DNA of 64,000 nt from Cellulomonas wangsupingiae (GTDB taxonomy: Bacteria > Actinomycetota > Actinomycetes > Actinomycetales > Cellulomonadaceae), in assembly GCF_024508275.1 (NCBI RefSeq), contig NZ_CP101989.1, forward strand, positions 3,720,001 through 3,784,000, read 5' to 3'. Below, in pieces: positions 7,235-15,494 of this stretch. The position numbers were made by a program, and so were the translations under genes. Within the stretch, counting starts at the first letter, position 1, and each line of letters opens with the position of its first letter. Under the pieces are notes generated by a model that was not told where the DNA came from, did no database searches, and was given only the letters and a program-made list of their open reading frames with translations.

Positions 7235-8716
7235 ATGACGCTCGAGAACGACCTCCGTCCCGGCCGGCCCTCCACCCCGAGCGGGGCCCCCGCGATCCGC
7301 ACCGGCCCCGTGATCGCGCTGCTCGTGGCCTCCGCGTTCGTCGTCATCCTCAACGAGACGATCATGGGCGTCGCCCTGCCCCGGCTGATGGTCGACCTCG
7401 ACGTCACCGCCGCGACCGCGCAGTGGCTCACCACCGGCTTCCTGCTGACCATGTCGATCGTCATCCCGTGCACCGGCTACCTGCTGGCGCGGTTCCCCCT
7501 GCGGGGCCTGTTCTTCACGGCGATGTCGCTGTTCGCCACCGGCACCCTCGTCGCGGCGCTCGCGCCCGGCTTCGAGGTGCTGCTCGCCGGACGCGTCGTC
7601 CAGGCGTCCGGCACCGCGATCATGCTGCCGCTGCTGTTCACCACGGTGCTCAACGTCGTCCCCGCCACCCACCGCGGGCGCATGATGGGCGTCATCTCCA
7701 TCGTCATCGCCGTCGCCCCGGCGATCGGCCCGACGGTGGCCGGCGCGATCCTGTCCGCGCTCGACTGGCGCTGGATGTTCTGGCTGGTGCTGCCCATCGC
7801 GCTGCTCGCCATCGCGCTCGGCGCCGTGTGGGTGCGCAACGTCACCGAGACGTCGCCGGCGACGTTCGACCCGCTGTCGGCACTGCTCGCGGCGGCCGGG
7901 TTCGGCGGCCTCATCTACGGGCTCAGCCTCGTCGGGGAGTCGGCCTCGGGGCACGCGCCCGTGGCGCCCGGGATCCCGGTCGCGGTCGGCGTCGTCGCGC
8001 TCATCGTGTTCGTGCGGCGTCAGCTGACCCTGCAGCGCACGGACTCCGCCTTCCTCGACCTGCGCACCTTCGCGTCGCGGTCCTTCAGCCTCGCCGTCGT
8101 GCTCGTCGTCGTCGTGATGTCGGCGCTGTTCGGCTCGCTCATCCTCCTGCCCCTGTACCTGCAGCAGGCGCTCGCGCTCGACACCCTGACCGTCGGCCTG
8201 ATGATGCTGCCCGGCGGCGTCCTCATGGGCGTCATCGCGCCCGTGGTCGGGGCGCTGTTCGACCGCTACGGGCCGCGGCCGCTGGTCCTGCCCGGCATGG
8301 TCGTCGCCGCGGCCGCGCTGTGGGGCATGACGACGTTCGGCATGGACACGGCCATCTGGTGGATCGTGGCCGTGCACATGACCCTCAACCTGGGGCTCGG
8401 CTTCGTCTTCACCCCGCTGCTGACCTCGGCGCTCGGGTCGCTGCCGCGCGCCCTGTACTCCCACGGCAGCGCGATCACCAGCACCCTGCAGCAGGTCGCC
8501 GGCGCGGCCGGCACCGCGCTGTTCGTCACGCTGATGTCCGTCGGAGCCGCCGGTGCGGCAGCCACGGGTGCCGACCCGGCCGAGGCGATGGCGGCCGGCG
8601 TGCACCGCGCGTTCGTCGTCGGGGCGGTCATCGCCAGCGTCGCCGTGGTGCTCACGCTGTTCGTGCGGAAGCCTGCGGAGGTCGAGGCGGAGGGCCCGGT
8701 GCTCGTCGGGCACTAG
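7235..8716 (+). CDS. DHA2-family MFS multidrug efflux transporter
   Basis: The product has 493 residues and a predicted fourteen-helix topology like EmrB/QacA. It exports drugs or metabolites by proton antiport. The N-terminal domain shows ILNETIMGVALPRLMVDL, with the acidic residue of helix 1. The antiporter motif C appears as APAIGPTVAGAIL near residues 164-176. A GAGAGA ribosome site precedes ATG 7235. The gene is divergent from its presumed TetR repressor and is followed about 90 bases later by the hairpin at 8807-8851. The exported compound is not predictable. Confidence 0.9.
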   Translation: MTLENDLRPGRPSTPSGAPAIRTGPVIALLVASAFVVILNETIMGVALPRLMVDLDVTAATAQWLTTGFLLTMSIVIPCTGYLLARFPLRGLFFTAMSLFATGTLVAALAPGFEVLLAGRVVQASGTAIMLPLLFTTVLNVVPATHRGRMMGVISIVIAVAPAIGPTVAGAILSALDWRWMFWLVLPIALLAIALGAVWVRNVTETSPATFDPLSALLAAAGFGGLIYGLSLVGESASGHAPVAPGIPVAVGVVALIVFVRRQLTLQRTDSAFLDLRTFASRSFSLAVVLVVVVMSALFGSLILLPLYLQQALALDTLTVGLMMLPGGVLMGVIAPVVGALFDRYGPRPLVLPGMVVAAAALWGMTTFGMDTAIWWIVAVHMTLNLGLGFVFTPLLTSALGSLPRALYSHGSAITSTLQQVAGAAGTALFVTLMSVGAAGAAATGADPAEAMAAGVHRAFVVGAVIASVAVVLTLFVRKPAEVEAEGPVLVGH

Positions 8717-8806
8717 AGCCACAGGGCCGCTGACCCTCTGGGACCGCTCGTCGCGGCGGGCCCGCTGACGCAGCCGCGGCTCTCCCGCCGTCGCCGCAGG
8801 CGACAC

Positions 8807-8851
8807 GACGGACCGGCATCGACCCCTCGCTGGAGTGGATGCCGGTCCGTC
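8807..8851 (+). terminator. Perfect 14-bp hairpin between MFS gene and VTC operon
   Basis: GACGGACCGGCATC (8807-8820) and GATGCCGGTCCGTC (8838-8851) pair perfectly around a 17-base loop. It lies 90 bases after the MFS stop and 110 bases before the VTC start. It could end the MFS transcript or act as a leader hairpin for the operon behind it. The remaining 244-base gap holds nothing else I can recognise. Confidence 0.65.
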
Positions 8852-8960
8852 TCCACGTTCTCAGGAGCCTCAAAGGGTCGACCCACATGCTGCGGACTCC
8901 CGATGTTCATCCGCCGGCGCGTCACCGTTCACCGCCGGCCGGACCGAGAGGACCGCGCCC

Positions 8961-9947
8961 GTGCGACGCCTGTACCGACGCGCAGCCGAGACCCCCGGTG
9001 CCGGGCCGGACGCGACGGACGACGGTCCGGTCGCGACCGTCGCCAGCACCGCCCGCACCGACACCGCCAGCCGCCTGCACGCGTTCAACCGGTTCGAGAT
9101 CAAGTACCTCGTGCCGCAGACCCAGGCCGACGAGATCCGGGCCGAGCTGGGTCGGCACATGGACGAGGACGCCTACTCCGGCGCGAGCGGCTACCCGATC
9201 ACGAGCCTCTACTACGACACCCGGGGCCTGAGGTTCTACTGGGAGAAGATCGAGGGGCTGAGGTTCCGGCGCAAGCTGCGGGTCCGGCACTACGGCACGG
9301 CGGACGACCTGACCGCGGACTCGACGGTCTTCGTCGAGATCAAGCAGCGGGTCAACCGGGTCACCCAGAAGCGGCGGGTGTGCCTGCCCTACCGTGACGC
9401 CCTGCGGTTGTGCTCACCGCAGGGGTACGCGCCGGTCGGCGGGACCAGCAGCCGTGAACGCGCCTTCCTGGACGAGGTGGCCACCCTCGTCGGTGAGCTC
9501 GAGCTGCGCCCGACCGTGACGACGGCCTACCACCGCGAGGCGTGGGTGGGACGGGAAGCCGATCTGGGCCTGCGCATCACGCTCGACAGCCGGCTGCGCG
9601 GGCGGGATCGCGACTTCCACCTCTCCTCGGAGAGCCTGAACCGCCTCACGCTGCCCCCGGGGCTGTCGATCCTGGAGGTGAAGGCCGACGAACGCGTCCC
9701 GGCGTGGGTCACGGACGCGGCGGCCCGGATGGACCTGGACCTGGTCCGGATCTCCAAGTACTGCCAGAGCGTGCAGGCCTTCGGTCTCGCGCCCCGCTCC
9801 CTCATGCACGTCCCCGACGGGGTGGACGACCTCCTGCGCCCCGCTCCGGACGAGGCCCTCGGCCGACTCCACGTCACACCGGCACGCCCGACCACCCCGA
9901 CCGGCGTCGACGACGCCCCGACCCGACAAGGCGCACCCACCCGATGA
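8961..9947 (+). CDS. VTC-domain polyphosphate polymerase
   Basis: The product has 328 residues and a CYTH/VTC tunnel fold (PF09359). In yeast Vtc4 this domain makes polyphosphate from ATP. The residues lining the catalytic tunnel are present: Glu46 and Lys48 (NRFEIKYL), Arg107 and Arg109 (KLRVRHY), Lys128 (VEIKQR), Arg192 (AYHREAW), Arg205 with Asp209 (LRITLDSR), Glu239 with Lys241 (LEVKAD) and Lys266 (ISKYCQS). There is no membrane segment, so it is cytoplasmic unless tethered by the DUF4956 partner. GTG 8961 has a GAGAGGAC ribosome site 7-8 bases upstream. The stop overlaps the next ATG by four bases. Confidence 0.88.
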   Translation: MRRLYRRAAETPGAGPDATDDGPVATVASTARTDTASRLHAFNRFEIKYLVPQTQADEIRAELGRHMDEDAYSGASGYPITSLYYDTRGLRFYWEKIEGLRFRRKLRVRHYGTADDLTADSTVFVEIKQRVNRVTQKRRVCLPYRDALRLCSPQGYAPVGGTSSRERAFLDEVATLVGELELRPTVTTAYHREAWVGREADLGLRITLDSRLRGRDRDFHLSSESLNRLTLPPGLSILEVKADERVPAWVTDAAARMDLDLVRISKYCQSVQAFGLAPRSLMHVPDGVDDLLRPAPDEALGRLHVTPARPTTPTGVDDAPTRQGAPTR

Positions 9948-10615
9948 ACCTCACCGACCTGAGCGGTACCTTCTCCGTCTTCGACGTCGCGGCGACGCTG
10001 GCGCTCTCGTTCGTCCTGTCCGCCGCCATCGGCTGGGTCTACCAGCGGACGCACCGCAACATCTCCTACAGCCAGTCCTACGTCCAGACCCTCGTCGTCA
10101 TCGGCATGGTCGTCGCCGTCATCATGCTCGTCGTCGGGTCGAACATCGCGCGTGCGTTCGCGCTGGTCGGCGCGCTCTCGGTGATCCGCTTCCGCAACGC
10201 GATCAAGGAGACCCGCGACGTCGGGTTCATCTTCCTCGTGATGGCGATCGGCATGGCGGTCGGCACACGCTTCTACCTGCTGGCGGCGGTGGCGACGGCC
10301 TTCATCCTGCTGGTCGTCTTCCTCATGCAGCGTTTCGACTGGTTCAAGCTCGACATCCAGCGCCAGGTGGTCAAGGTGCAGGTACCTCCCGAGGCGCGCT
10401 ACCAGCAGGACGTCGCCGACGTGCTCGTCCGCATGACCCTGGAGTTCGAGCTGGTGAGCGTGGAGACCGTGCGGGGAGGTGCGCTGACCGAGCTCTTCTA
10501 CTCGGTACGCCTCAAGCCGGGCGTCACGACCACGGAGATCATCGGCGCGCTGAGCGAGATCAACTCCGGGCAGAAGGTCACCGTCCTGACCGGGTACGAC
10601 CAGTCGGACATGTGA
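9944..10615 (+). CDS. DUF4956 membrane protein
   Basis: The product has 223 residues. About four membrane helices lie in the first 130 residues, with LSFVLSAAIGWVYQRTHRN first and a conserved ALVGALSVIRFRNAIKETRD loop. A soluble ferredoxin-like C-terminal domain follows (about 140-223). This is the DUF4956 family, which commonly sits next to VTC and CotH genes. Coupling to the VTC gene by ATGA suggests the two subunits form a complex, perhaps a membrane platform or channel for the polymer; this role is inference. The CotH gene follows after 12 bases. Confidence 0.85.
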   Translation: MNLTDLSGTFSVFDVAATLALSFVLSAAIGWVYQRTHRNISYSQSYVQTLVVIGMVVAVIMLVVGSNIARAFALVGALSVIRFRNAIKETRDVGFIFLVMAIGMAVGTRFYLLAAVATAFILLVVFLMQRFDWFKLDIQRQVVKVQVPPEARYQQDVADVLVRMTLEFELVSVETVRGGALTELFYSVRLKPGVTTTEIIGALSEINSGQKVTVLTGYDQSDM

Positions 10616-10627
10616 GGACGGGGCAGC

Positions 10628-12187
10628 ATGAGTCGCGCAGACCTCCGCAGGCGTCTCCCCGTGCCGCTGCGTCAGCACTGGAAGCCGCTGGCAGCAGGGT
10701 TGGCAGGCATCGCCGTCGCCCTCACGGTCTTCGGTGACGTGACGATCCGGCCCTACTCCACGAGCACGGCCGCCGTCCCCGACGAGGAACGCGTCACCGA
10801 GGACGTCGAGGGCACGGTCGACCTCTTCGATGCCACCGCCGAGCACCAGATCGCGCTGTCCTACTCCCAGGACGACTACGACCGGATGCTCGACGCCTAC
10901 TTCACCGAGGGCGAGAAGGAGTGGATGACCGCCGACATCACGATCGACGGCACCACGATCGACTCCGCAGCAATCCGCCTGAAAGGCAACTCCACCCTCT
11001 CGTCCCTGGTCGACGACCGGGAGGGGTCCGCGACCCAGGGCGAGCGCGCCCCAGGAGGGCTCGGCGGCATGAGCGGCGGTCAGATGCCGGGCGGAGGCGG
11101 AGAGATGCCACAGATGCCGGGCGGCGGCGGACGAGGCCCGGGCGGCGGATTCGCCGGTACGGGACTCGCGCTGAGCACGCAGGAGCCGGAGAACCTGCCG
11201 CTGCTCGTCAGCTTCGACGAGAACCGGCCCGGGCGCGCCTACCAGGGCATGACCGAGCTGGCGATCCGCCCGGCGAGCGCCGCAGCCGCGTCGTCGCTCA
11301 ACGAGGCGGTCGCGCTGGAGCTGACGAAGCGGTCCGGGCAACCGACGCAGGACTACGCGTACACGACCTACGCCGTGAACGACCGCCCCGCGACGACACG
11401 CCTGGTCGTGCAGAACCCCGACCCGCAGTACGCCGCCGGCCTCGAGGGCGACGGAGTGCTCTACAAGGTGCTGTCCACGAGCTCCTTCACCTACCAGGGC
11501 GATGACCAGACGGCGTACGCCGACGACTTCACCCAGGTCAACCTCCGGGGAAGCCACGACCTGCAGCCGATCGTGTCCTTCCTGGAGTGGCTCGACGGTG
11601 CGTCCGACGAGGAGTTCGCCCAGGAGCTGGACCAGTGGGTCGACGTCGGGTCGTTCGCGACCTACCTGGCCACCCAGGACGTGCTCGGGAACATGGACAC
11701 GTTCTCGGGTCCCGGCCGGAACGCCTACCTGTACCACGACCTGGGCACCGGGCTGATCAGCGTCGTCTCGTGGGACCTGAACCTGGCCCTGGGCGGCATG
11801 TCGATGCCGGGCGCGGGCGGCGGACCCGGTGGCGGCGACGGCTCGGTCCGACCGGGCGCGCCTGGTGGCGCCGCCCTGCCGGCTCCGCCGGAGGGTGTCG
11901 AGCTGCCCGAGGGCGCACGGCCCGGCGCACCGGGCGGCGGACGGGGACCAGAAGCCATGGGAGGAAACGCGCTCGTGACCCGGTTCGAGGCGAGTGCCGA
12001 CTTCTCGGCTCTCGTCGACGCGGCGATCGCGGAGCTGCGGGCCGAGTGGCTCGACAGCGGCCAGGCCGGCCGGGTCGTCGAGGAGGTCGCCTCGCGGGTG
12101 CCGGTCACCGACGGGGTGGACCAGGCGACGATCGACGCCGACGCCCAGGCGGTCATGTCCCGGCTGGGTGTCGACGATGCTCCCTGA
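10628..12187 (+). CDS. CotH-family kinase-like protein, membrane anchored
   Basis: The product has 519 residues. One N-terminal membrane anchor or signal (about 18-36) places the rest outside the cell. The CotH fold is shown by IRLKGNSTLSS (116-126), the catalytic-loop region GNMDTFSGPGRNAYLYHD (354-371) and the metal-binding SWDLNLALG (381-389). Bacillus CotH is an atypical secretory protein kinase that phosphorylates spore coat proteins. Two Gly/Pro/Met-rich low-complexity inserts (about 141-178 and 391-446) interrupt the fold. The C-terminus is a small helical domain. It shares the operon with the VTC and DUF4956 genes and overlaps the TetR gene by 11 bases. Confidence 0.85.
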   Translation: MSRADLRRRLPVPLRQHWKPLAAGLAGIAVALTVFGDVTIRPYSTSTAAVPDEERVTEDVEGTVDLFDATAEHQIALSYSQDDYDRMLDAYFTEGEKEWMTADITIDGTTIDSAAIRLKGNSTLSSLVDDREGSATQGERAPGGLGGMSGGQMPGGGGEMPQMPGGGGRGPGGGFAGTGLALSTQEPENLPLLVSFDENRPGRAYQGMTELAIRPASAAAASSLNEAVALELTKRSGQPTQDYAYTTYAVNDRPATTRLVVQNPDPQYAAGLEGDGVLYKVLSTSSFTYQGDDQTAYADDFTQVNLRGSHDLQPIVSFLEWLDGASDEEFAQELDQWVDVGSFATYLATQDVLGNMDTFSGPGRNAYLYHDLGTGLISVVSWDLNLALGGMSMPGAGGGPGGGDGSVRPGAPGGAALPAPPEGVELPEGARPGAPGGGRGPEAMGGNALVTRFEASADFSALVDAAIAELRAEWLDSGQAGRVVEEVASRVPVTDGVDQATIDADAQAVMSRLGVDDAP

Positions 12188-12875
12188 CCGGGACGACGAG
12201 CCGCTCGGGCTGCGGGAGCGCAAGCGCGCCACGGCCCGGGCGCGCGTCGAGCAGGTCGCCGTCGACCTGTGCCTGGAGCACGGCTACGGCTCCGTCACCG
12301 TCGCGCAGATCTGCGCAGCCGCCGGGATCGCGCAGAGCACCTTCTTCACCTACTTCGGCAGCAAGGACGCGGCGATCCTGGGGCGACCGCCGGTGCCCTC
12401 GCCCGAAGCGGTCGACGCGTTCGTCGAGGCGGACGGGCCCCTGCTCGGGGACCTGCTGACGCTCCTGACCGTGGGCGCCCGCGACGCCGTGAGCGACCTC
12501 GCCCTCTTCCGCCGCAGGTTCGAGCTGGTCGACAGCGACGCCCGGCTCAGAGCCCGGGAGGCCCGACGCGCGGAGGTGGCCCCGTGGCAGGCGGACGTGG
12601 TCGCCCGGCGGCTGCGACGGCGCGGCGACCTGACCGCGGCGGAGATCGCGGAGCAGGCGCAGATGGCGGCGGGCCTGGCCCTCAGCATCCTGCGGCACAC
12701 GTTCTGGTCCGTCCGGACCGCACCGGGGACCGAGTGGAACGACCGCCTCCGGCGCAGCCACTCCCTCGCGCGCGCGCTCCTGCAGGGGTCACCGCAGAGC
12801 GCACCGCGTGGCGCGGCTGCCTCCAGGGCCTCGCGTCCCGGGGCCGGTGGCGGCACCCGCCCTCGGAGTGGATGA
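12177..12875 (+). CDS. TetR family regulator at the end of the VTC/CotH operon
   Basis: The product has 232 residues. The N-terminal HTH reads TVAQICAAAGIAQSTFFTYF, followed by GSKDAAILG, which is the usual DNA-recognition and hinge region. The C-terminal ligand domain ends in a basic Gly-rich tail. The ATG lies inside the CotH gene (11-base overlap), so the regulator is translationally coupled to the VTC-DUF4956-CotH genes. It most likely controls that operon or responds to envelope stress; no ligand can be assigned. A 311-base stretch follows before the next confident gene. Confidence 0.85.
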   Translation: MLPDRDDEPLGLRERKRATARARVEQVAVDLCLEHGYGSVTVAQICAAAGIAQSTFFTYFGSKDAAILGRPPVPSPEAVDAFVEADGPLLGDLLTLLTVGARDAVSDLALFRRRFELVDSDARLRAREARRAEVAPWQADVVARRLRRRGDLTAAEIAEQAQMAAGLALSILRHTFWSVRTAPGTEWNDRLRRSHSLARALLQGSPQSAPRGAAASRASRPGAGGGTRPRSG

Positions 12876-13023
12876 GCGCGACGACTCCGGGACCAGGGTG
12901 GAACGCGCGCCACGCGCGCCTCCGACCGGGCGACCGGGGTGACCGATCGATCCGGTTCGTCGCTTCCTGCACCTAGAGTCGTGCCACATTTCGACCCCCG
13001 ACCGTGAGGCCCAGGCAACCGCC
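12876..13023 (+). other. Intergenic stretch with a possible promoter
   Basis: No confident gene is seen here. A possible -10 element TAGAGT lies at 12974-12979, about 45 bases before a small ORF. GC-rich non-coding sequence fills the rest. Confidence 0.4.
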
Positions 13024-13194
13024 ATGACGGTGACCACCACCACACTCGGCCGTGACGCGACCGCCGCGCGCGGTCGCGGCGACGGCGCTCGACGCGGCGA
13101 CCGGGTGCCGCAGGTCGTCCCAGGACGACCGGACCCTGCCGGCGCGCTCGCCGCCGGTCGGTTGCCGGTGCCGTCGGGAGGCACCGGTGGCTGA
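13024..13194 (+). CDS. Possible 56-residue leader ORF before the ATP-grasp gene
   Basis: The ORF starts with ATG 13024 and encodes MTVTTTTLGRDATAARGRGD and a further Arg/Gly/Pro-rich 36 residues ending GGTGG. It stops at 13192-13194, overlapping the GTG of the ATP-grasp gene by 8 bases. The overlap would couple translation of the two. No clear ribosome site precedes it. It lacks the core motifs of known graspetide precursors, and its composition is near that of shadow frames, so it may not be expressed. Confidence 0.25.
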   Translation: MTVTTTTLGRDATAARGRGDGARRGDRVPQVVPGRPDPAGALAAGRLPVPSGGTGG

Positions 13195-14437
13195 CTCCTC
13201 GGCCGGGTCGTTGAACGGGCGCCCGCGCGTGTTCGTGCTCCACTCGCGCCAGCCCCTCACGACGGACCCGGCCGAGGCGTTCCCGCGCGACCGGTTCGAG
13301 GTCGTCGTCCTGACCGACGCCGACCCCGCGACCGTGCTCCGCGAGGACGTCGCGGCGTCGGTCGAGGTCGTGCACGCCGGGCGGGACGCGTGGGAGGCCG
13401 TCGTGCGGGCGGCGGGTGGCGCGGAGGTCGTCAGCAACGACGAGTACTGCCTCGTCGAGTGCGCACGGCTGCGGGCGGCAACGGGTCTGCCCGCACGGCA
13501 CCCCGCGCGCCTCGACGGGTACCGCGACAAGGTCCTCATGAAGCGGCGGCTCGAGGCCGCGGGCGTCCCGGTCCCCCGGCACCTGACCTTCGAGCCGACC
13601 GTCACGTCCTCCCGCGCCGTCGCGGACCGCGTCGTCGGGACCGTCGGCCTGCCCGCCGTGGTGAAGCCGCGCCGCGAGGCGAACTCGCGAGGCGTCGAGG
13701 TGCTGGCCGACGCCGAGGCCGTCCGCGCGTGGCTCGCCCGGCACGACGGTGAGGCGGGGTGGCAGGTCGACGAGTTCGTGGCCGGGGACCTCGGCCACGT
13801 CAACGCGCTCGTCCACCAGGGCGACGTCCGCCCCGTCCAGGCGGGGCGCTACCTGGGGCCGCTGCTCGGGTTCGAGCGCGGCCGGGTGCTGGGCGGGTGG
13901 ACCCTGCCGGCCGACAGCCCGCAGGCCATGGCGGCGCACGAGCTGAACGAGCGCGTCGTGGCCGCCCTGGGGTCGGACGGTGACTTCGTCGTCCACACGG
14001 AGTTCGCGACGACGCCCGACGGTCGGCTCGTCGTCCTGGAGACCGCCGCGCGCGCTCCCGGCGCCGCCGTCTCCGAGCTCGCACGCGTGCACGCCGGCAC
14101 CCAGCTCGAGGTCGCGCACCTGCGGCTCCAGGCGGGGCTGCCCGTCCCGGAGCCGGACCGCTCGGGCGGGCTCCATGCCGGCTGGCTGTGGCTGCCGGTG
14201 GAGCCGGGTCAGCGCTGGGCCGGTGTCCCCGACGTCGCTCGGGCCCTCGGGAGCGAGGTCGAGGTGCACGTGTTCCGGGTGGGACGCGACGGCAACGCCG
14301 GCGAGGACGTCCGGCTCGGCGCTGCGGTCCTGCTGACGAGCGCCGACCCCGTCGCGGTCGATGTCGACGTCCTGCGCCGCGCGCCGTGGTTCCGCACGGC
14401 GGACGCGCTGGGTGGAGCCTCAGCGGTCACCCGCTGA
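13187..14437 (+). CDS. ATP-grasp domain ligase
   Basis: The product has 416 residues. An N-terminal pre-ATP-grasp domain (RVFVLHSRQPLTTD onwards) precedes the ATP-grasp fold. The fold starts near DGYRDKVLMKRRLEAAGVPVPRH and contains the ATP-binding lysine of LPAVVKPRREANSRG and the metal-binding motif VVLETAARAPGAAV. These enzymes join a carboxylate to an amine through an acyl phosphate, for example in dipeptide or L-amino-acid ligases. The GTG at 13187 has a GGGAGG ribosome site 5 bases upstream. No other biosynthetic gene is nearby, so the product is unknown. Confidence 0.85.
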   Translation: MADSSAGSLNGRPRVFVLHSRQPLTTDPAEAFPRDRFEVVVLTDADPATVLREDVAASVEVVHAGRDAWEAVVRAAGGAEVVSNDEYCLVECARLRAATGLPARHPARLDGYRDKVLMKRRLEAAGVPVPRHLTFEPTVTSSRAVADRVVGTVGLPAVVKPRREANSRGVEVLADAEAVRAWLARHDGEAGWQVDEFVAGDLGHVNALVHQGDVRPVQAGRYLGPLLGFERGRVLGGWTLPADSPQAMAAHELNERVVAALGSDGDFVVHTEFATTPDGRLVVLETAARAPGAAVSELARVHAGTQLEVAHLRLQAGLPVPEPDRSGGLHAGWLWLPVEPGQRWAGVPDVARALGSEVEVHVFRVGRDGNAGEDVRLGAAVLLTSADPVAVDVDVLRRAPWFRTADALGGASAVTR

Positions 14438-14480
14438 CCCCGCGTCACCCGCCTCCGTCAGGATTCCGGCGGCCTCGGGC

Positions 14481-15446
14481 TCAGATCCCCTCGCACTTCC
14501 CCTGCCGCCAGTACCCCATGAACGCCACGGCCTTGCGGTCCACGCCGCACTCGCGCACCAGGTGCCGCCGCAGCGTCTTGATGACGCCGGCCTCGCCCGC
14601 GAGCCACGCGTACAGGTGCGCCTCGGCGGCCAGGGCGGCGCCGGTGGTGTAGTCGATCGGCACCTCCCACAGCATGTCGTGGTCGACGTCGACGTCCTCG
14701 AGGACGGCGTCGGGGACGGGCGCCTGACCCGGCAGCAGGCGGGCGCACGCGGCCTGGACGGCGGGCACGAGCAGGTCGCCGTGGGCGCGGCCGTCGCGGC
14801 CGAGCCAGTGGATGCGCACCCCTTCAGGGGCGTCGAGCGCGAGCCGGTCGTCGGACCACGGCATCTCGACGAGCACCTCGCCACGGGCGTCGCGCGGCAA
14901 CCGCTCGACGATGCCGGCGATGGCGGGCAGCGCGGTCTCGTCTCCGGCGATCAGCAGGCGGTCGGTGCGGGCCGGGGGGACGAAGTCGACGCCGCCGTGC
15001 GGGCCGACGTGGTCGGCGTTGGGGCCCATGACGACCAGCTCGTCGCCGACCTGCGCGGTCGTCGCCCAGCGCGACGCCGGCCCGGCGTCGCCGTGCAGCA
15101 CGATGTCGACGTCGAGCTCACGGGGGTGCGGACGCACGCCGCGGGCGGTGTAGGTGCGCATGGGGTGACGGCGGTCGTCGGGCAGCGCGCGCCACGTGCC
15201 GTACCAGTCGCCCGTGCGGCCGAGGTCCATGAGGTCGGCGTACGGGGAACCCGTGACCGGCAGGAAGAACTTGATGCGCTGGTCGAACCCGTTGTCCGCG
15301 AAGCGGTCGAGGTCGTCGCCGGTGAACGTGACGCGCAGCAGGCTGGGGCACAGCCGCTGCAGCGCGACGACGCGCACGTGGAACATCCGGAACGGGGACG
15401 CCGGGGGTGCGGTCGTCTCGACGGTCGTCGCCGTGGCCTCGGTCAC
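14481..15446 (-). CDS. Siderophore-interacting protein (FAD ferric reductase)
   Basis: The product has 321 residues. It is an FAD/NAD(P)H ferric-siderophore reductase of the ViuB/SIP family, which releases iron in the cytoplasm. The FAD-binding motif RTYTARGVRPH lies near residues 97-107, the NAD-binding part starts at RLLIAGDETALPAI, and the C-terminal YAWLAGEAGVIKTLRRHLV is diagnostic. A GTG start at 15446 sits six bases after a TATAGT -10 (15453-15458, minus strand), so the message looks leaderless. A DtxR/IdeR-type iron box overlaps that promoter. No siderophore synthesis genes lie nearby. Confidence 0.92.
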   Translation of the reverse strand: MTEATATTVETTAPPASPFRMFHVRVVALQRLCPSLLRVTFTGDDLDRFADNGFDQRIKFFLPVTGSPYADLMDLGRTGDWYGTWRALPDDRRHPMRTYTARGVRPHPRELDVDIVLHGDAGPASRWATTAQVGDELVVMGPNADHVGPHGGVDFVPPARTDRLLIAGDETALPAIAGIVERLPRDARGEVLVEMPWSDDRLALDAPEGVRIHWLGRDGRAHGDLLVPAVQAACARLLPGQAPVPDAVLEDVDVDHDMLWEVPIDYTTGAALAAEAHLYAWLAGEAGVIKTLRRHLVRECGVDRKAVAFMGYWRQGKCEGI

Positions 15447-15456
15447 GCCGCCACTA

Positions 15457-15475
15457 TAAGGTGAGGCTTACCTGA
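15457..15475 (-). promoter_or_regulatory. DtxR/IdeR iron box upstream of siderophore-interacting protein
   Basis: TAAGGTGAGGCTTACCTGA closely matches the 19-bp consensus TTAGGTTAGGCTAACCTAA, including the AGGT and ACCT arms. It overlaps the -10 element and lies about 11 bases before the GTG start. Holo-repressor binding under iron excess would shut the gene off. Confidence 0.88.
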
Positions 15476-15494
15476 TCACGCAATACCCTGCCCA

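Noticed and set aside
6449..8806. 785-codon minus-strand frame
   Set aside because: Only its last 222 codons (from 7117) form the TetR gene. The rest is a shadow of the MFS gene.
8717..8960. Small gene or riboswitch before the VTC operon
   Set aside because: Only the hairpin at 8807-8851 is clear. No known riboswitch pattern or coding signal was found.
12876..14437. RiPP (graspetide) gene cluster
   Set aside because: The small ORF lacks core motifs such as repeated TxxxxE/D segments, and no transporter, protease or second ligase is near. Kept only as a low-confidence leader ORF.
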